From: Perilla frutescens
Taxonomy: Eukaryota; Streptophyta; Magnoliopsida; Lamiales; Lamiaceae
Length of the DNA stretch: 64,000 nucleotides
NCBI GenBank assembly: GCA_026008535.1
Contig: BRKX01000006.1
Span: 44,504,664 to 44,568,663 of the forward strand
Direction of reading: 5' to 3'
Part shown: positions 60,806-64,000 of the stretch, piece after piece
Numbering within the stretch: position 1 is the stretch's first letter
Layout of the letters: every line of letters starts with the position of its first letter
Translations under genes and position numbers: made by a program
The notes under the pieces: generated by a model
Databases searched by the model: none
What the model saw: the letters and a program-made list of their open reading frames with translations, nothing else
What the model was told of the DNA's origin: nothing

Positions 60806-61940
60806 AATTATATATTTCTAAAATTGGGTTTGTGATAAGGTTAAATTAGAGAGAGATTGTGTAAAAATATATAAAACAACAAACATTTTGACACAAAAAT
60901 AAAAAAGTTAAAATAACAATCATAATGAAATGGAGGGAGTATGTATTAATAATAAATGTATTAGATTCTCTATAAAATTTCAATTCCTAAAATATCCTTT
61001 AATTAGTCACCATATATTGTGTTAATATTCTATAATAAGATTTTTAATTAATATCTGCAAGGTTAAATTAGTCTATAATTTTTAATAATTATGTATGGTA
61101 TTATATATTCCACCTGCAGGGTGTAAATATGTGATATGTTATACTATATAAATGGTTAACACATGTCAGACCTTTGCATAATCATGAGCTTTAATATTGC
61201 TAGCAAACATAATATTAAGGTGTCATATGTATCTATCACACCCTTATACTATCTAGCAAACAAGTCCTTATACTATATAATAAAACAAAGTAGTGCATGA
61301 TTTTTGAGAAAAAAATTTCCAGCCCAAAAATGTAAAATCATAAAATAAAAAATTATTTGCACTTTTCAAATTATTAAAATATTGATTTGAACAAACACAA
61401 AAATATTATTTTTATACAATTTAATTGAAAAACTTATAATTCGCCCATTATCATTCCACAATTCTCATGATGATATTTTAGAAACTAAATCATATTGTTT
61501 AAAAAATAAGGTTGTCTCATGCATTGTGTGTCAAACTAGTATTATTATCTAAAAAAAGATTGTAGTGTTGAATTTCAATTCTTCTTGCTCGGGCGATGAG
61601 TTTCAAAATTTCAACTCTTCTTGTTCAACATATATAGTTTTTTGTTTTCAACATCAATCTCCAATAAATTACTACAAGATGGTGTACAAATTGCACTTAA
61701 TTCAACTCCAACCAAAAACAATTAAAAGATCTTAAATTATGCCGTTAATTAATTATTATAAAGACGGCTCGCACCACAAAAGTACGACCGAAGTTAAAAA
61801 TAATTGACTGATATAACAAGCCGTATTCCAATTTATATACACCTACAAAGCAAATTAATTTTCGTTTTTAATATTTTTTAGCAGAAAATTTTGTTTTAAA
61901 ATTAGTCAAACGAAATTCACACATTTTATTTTATATTTTA
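60806..61940. other. AT-rich spacer before the IspF gene
   Basis: No coding frame, repeat with clear ends or RNA gene was recognised. The word GAAATGGAGGGAGTATGTATTA at about 60927 resembles the terminal consensus of Stowaway-like MITEs but no partner end was found. Confidence 0.4.
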
Positions 61941-61951
61941 TAATATATATA

Positions 61952-61980
61952 TATATAAAGAATTAAAGTCGCGCCACGTG
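61952..61980 (+). promoter_or_regulatory. candidate core promoter with G-box of the IspF gene
   Basis: TATATAAAG (61952-61960) is followed by the G-box CACGTG (61975-61980), about 120 bp before the start codon. G-boxes bind bZIP/bHLH factors such as HY5 and PIFs, which regulate light-dependent plastid isoprenoid genes. A role here is inferred from sequence and position only. Confidence 0.4.
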
Positions 61981-62100
61981 GCTCACGAGCTTCCCCGCAC
62001 ACATCATAACATTGAACGAGCTCCTCAAAAATTCCCATTTACCTCCAAATCAGCAGCCATACCACACGCGCCGCCGCACGCGCTTAGAAATTCCTTCGAT

Positions 62101-62448
62101 ATGGCTATGGCTAGTTCCCTCGCCAGCCCACTCCACATCAAGACCGCTTCAAAGCAACCCTCAGCTCATTTTCCCGGAGTGGCACCGTGCGTACCGCGAA
62201 ACTTGCAGCTTCCCTCGATGAAGTTCACGGCGAGACCGTCTTCCTCGCCAGCGCTGGTGATTGTGGGTTCCGCTGCGAGCATGGTTGGAGCCGAGCCTCA
62301 GTCTGGAACTGCAACTTCGGCAAAGCTTCTGCCTTTCCGCGTCGGCCACGGATTTGACCTTCATCGGCTCGAGCCGGGGTATCCCCTCATTATCGGGGGG
62401 ATCAATATTCCTCATGATCGAGGCTGCGAAGCTCACTCCGATGGTAAC

Positions 62449-62494
<46 letters not shown>

Positions 62495-63856
62495 AGTGTA
62501 TGCACAGTTTTGCTTATGTTTTTTATTGAGTCACCAATTTCATATTTTGAATTGCTTTGCATAATTAGGGTTTCGTTTAATTTATTCACCCCCGCCCCCC
62601 CTTTAATCTTGTGTTCGTATATAAAGGCAGGGGATGTTCTTTTATCTTTTCAGGATCTTATTTGTTTAGAATCGTATTTAATTTCATTTTCATCTGCAAA
62701 TGTCATGTGTATAATGCTAGTGACATACTGTTTACGTGAAATGAGCTGATTGAATGAAAATTATGAAATAAGGGATAGAAATGCTCTACAATTTAGAGAA
62801 AATCAGGATGATTGATTTAAAACGGAGTTGTCATGCGAATTTTTGTGGCTGATTAAAGGTTGGATTTTTCTTAATTTATTAGGTGATGTATTGCTGCACT
62901 GTGTTGTGGATGCAATATTGGGGGCGCTCGGGCTCCCGGATATAGGGCAGATATTTCCAGACACAGATCCGAAATGGAAAGGCGCAGCATCTTCTGTTTT
63001 TATGGAGGAGGCAGTGAGTTCTCTCATTTCTTTTGTGTTCAATATGATTATCCTTCATCTTTGGACGCCTTTAGTTGCAGACTCTATTTCTTATCGTGCT
63101 TTAATCACAAAACAATCTGAGATAGGCTCTTCATTTGACTTACCTTCAAATTTTGTTTTGTTGTCTGCACCTCATAATGTCAAGGATTTTGCAATATTGC
63201 CATTTGATAGATCAGGGTTTGGTTCTATCACATTCACACACGCAGGGATTTTGAGTAGACTAATAGCATGACAATTACGACTCATCCTACCTTGTCTCAT
63301 CAGTCATCATACACCTCCTCTATGTTAACGCTCGGGATAAACAATGTTCTTGCTTCTTTCATCAAAATCTTGTGTGTTTAAAATATGAATTGATTTGTTA
63401 CGTTATGAGATAGAATGGAAGAACGAAAAGAAAGTATTCCGAGTCTATTTTTCACTTCACTAGATCGTTCAAGTAACATGTGTGCATATTTGATGGAAAA
63501 TTTGCCAATTTTGTTTGGGACACCATTTTGACATTACAGTTGGAGAGGGACTTAGGATAGTTGTAGCTCATTAAATTTATGACTTATAGCACTACATTCT
63601 ACTGATGACTGGTACATGTTAGGTTCGGCTAATGCACGAGGCGGGCTACGAGCTAGGGAATTTAGATGCCACATTGATTCTTCAAAGACCAAAGCTGAGC
63701 CCTCACAAGGAGGCTATAAGGGCAAATCTATGCAAGCTACTTGGCGCGGACCCTTCCGTTGTGAATCTGAAGGCAAAAACTCATGAGAAGGTAGACAGTC
63801 TTGGGGAGAATCGGAGTATAGCAGCACATACAGTTGTTCTCCTTTTTAGAAAGTAA
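62101..63856 (+). CDS. ISPF: 2-C-methyl-D-erythritol 2,4-cyclodiphosphate synthase, plastidial (IspF/MDS)
   Basis: Converts 4-diphosphocytidyl-2-C-methyl-D-erythritol 2-phosphate into the cyclic diphosphate MEcPP with release of CMP, the fifth step of the plastid MEP isoprenoid pathway; acts as a homotrimer with a divalent metal. Exons: 62101-62443, 62883-63013 and 63623-63856, all GT-AG, giving 235 residues. The first 75 or so residues are Ser/Ala/Pro-rich and low in acidic residues, as in a transit peptide. The mature enzyme begins near LPFRVGHGFDLHRLEPG, where the DxH metal site is present. Further family segments are GCEAHSDGDVLLHC, FPDTDPKWKGA and EKVDSLGENRSIAAH. The start is the first in-frame ATG; the frame upstream has none. 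Complete, with nothing missing. A CT/CA microsatellite begins four bases after the first donor. Confidence 0.95.
62448..62495. repeat. compound (CT)n(CA)n microsatellite in IspF intron 1
   Basis: About 11 CT units followed by about 12 CA units, starting four bases inside the intron. The short frames on both strands here are artefacts of the repeat. Confidence 0.95.
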
Positions 63857-64000
63857 TATTATACAGGCATTTATGGCTTATATTCGAAACACATAAATGT
63901 ATTGATTGTATTTACATCCATCAAAAGCTTCTTGAAATAAACCAAGTCGTATAGATGCAACGGCGTCGTTCTTTAGCTTCTGCCACTGATGAACGGGGCA
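63857..64000 (+). other. IspF 3' UTR and flank
   Basis: Follows the stop codon. AATAAA-like words (GAAATAAACC at about 63935) could serve polyadenylation. The window ends here. Confidence 0.4.

Noticed and set aside
1..64000. CRISPR array, rRNA or tRNA genes, organelle DNA insert
   Set aside because: No regularly spaced identical repeats, no rRNA-like stretch, no tRNA cloverleaf and no recognisable plastid or mitochondrial gene were seen by eye.

Overview
This window is nuclear DNA from a flowering plant. It has spliced genes with AT-rich introns, a plastid-targeted MEP-pathway gene, a plant-type PIAL SUMO ligase, and a dense load of plant transposons. The protein families point to a eudicot. 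I cannot name the order or species from sequence alone.

I find four apparently intact host genes, all on the + strand, whose predicted exons sum to open reading frames. (1) 3040-10875 is a PIAL1/2-type SP-RING SUMO ligase with 16 exons and 917 codons, two of its introns using GC-AG borders. (2) 14583-17553 is DDA1, a 96-residue subunit of the DET1/COP10/DDB1 (CDD) module of CUL4 ligases. (3) 50622-56721 is a 12-exon, 415-residue coiled-coil protein that I cannot assign to a family. (4) 62101-63856 is IspF/MDS, 2-C-methyl-D-erythritol 2,4-cyclodiphosphate synthase. They show no operon-like relation and are separated by transposon-filled spacers.

The middle of the window (about 17.8-50.3 kb) is nested mobile DNA. 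At 17.9-18.8 kb lies a foldback element. At 19,669-25,304 lies a complete 5.6-kb CACTA element with a TAT target duplication; it carries minus-strand exons of a receptor-like/inactive protein kinase spliced onto the last two thirds of ribosomal protein L34, making it a Pack-CACTA with a chimeric transcription unit. At 26.1-37.2 kb a SIRE/Maximus-like copia 3' end and LTR is split by a 9.5-kb Athila-like Ty3/gypsy element (TSD GACAC), whose 3' LTR is in turn split by a 677-bp hAT MITE (8-bp TSD). At 37,384-40,866 lies a 3.5-kb TG...CA unit with TSD ATCAA, most simply a giant solo LTR. It is followed by an F-box-like pseudogene. At 41,561-42,567 and 44,137-50,248 lie two related Mutator-like elements with 9-bp TSDs. 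The second carries a fragment resembling the N-terminus of a CHX cation/H+ antiporter and has been split by a 5-kb copia element (45,038-50,094).

The last third holds the unassigned gene, a decayed SIRE-like copia 3' half with an env-like ORF (57.2-60.8 kb), and the IspF gene at the right edge. The most unusual content is the Pack-CACTA kinase::RPL34 chimera, the multi-level nesting with readable target duplications, and the GC-AG introns of the PIAL gene.
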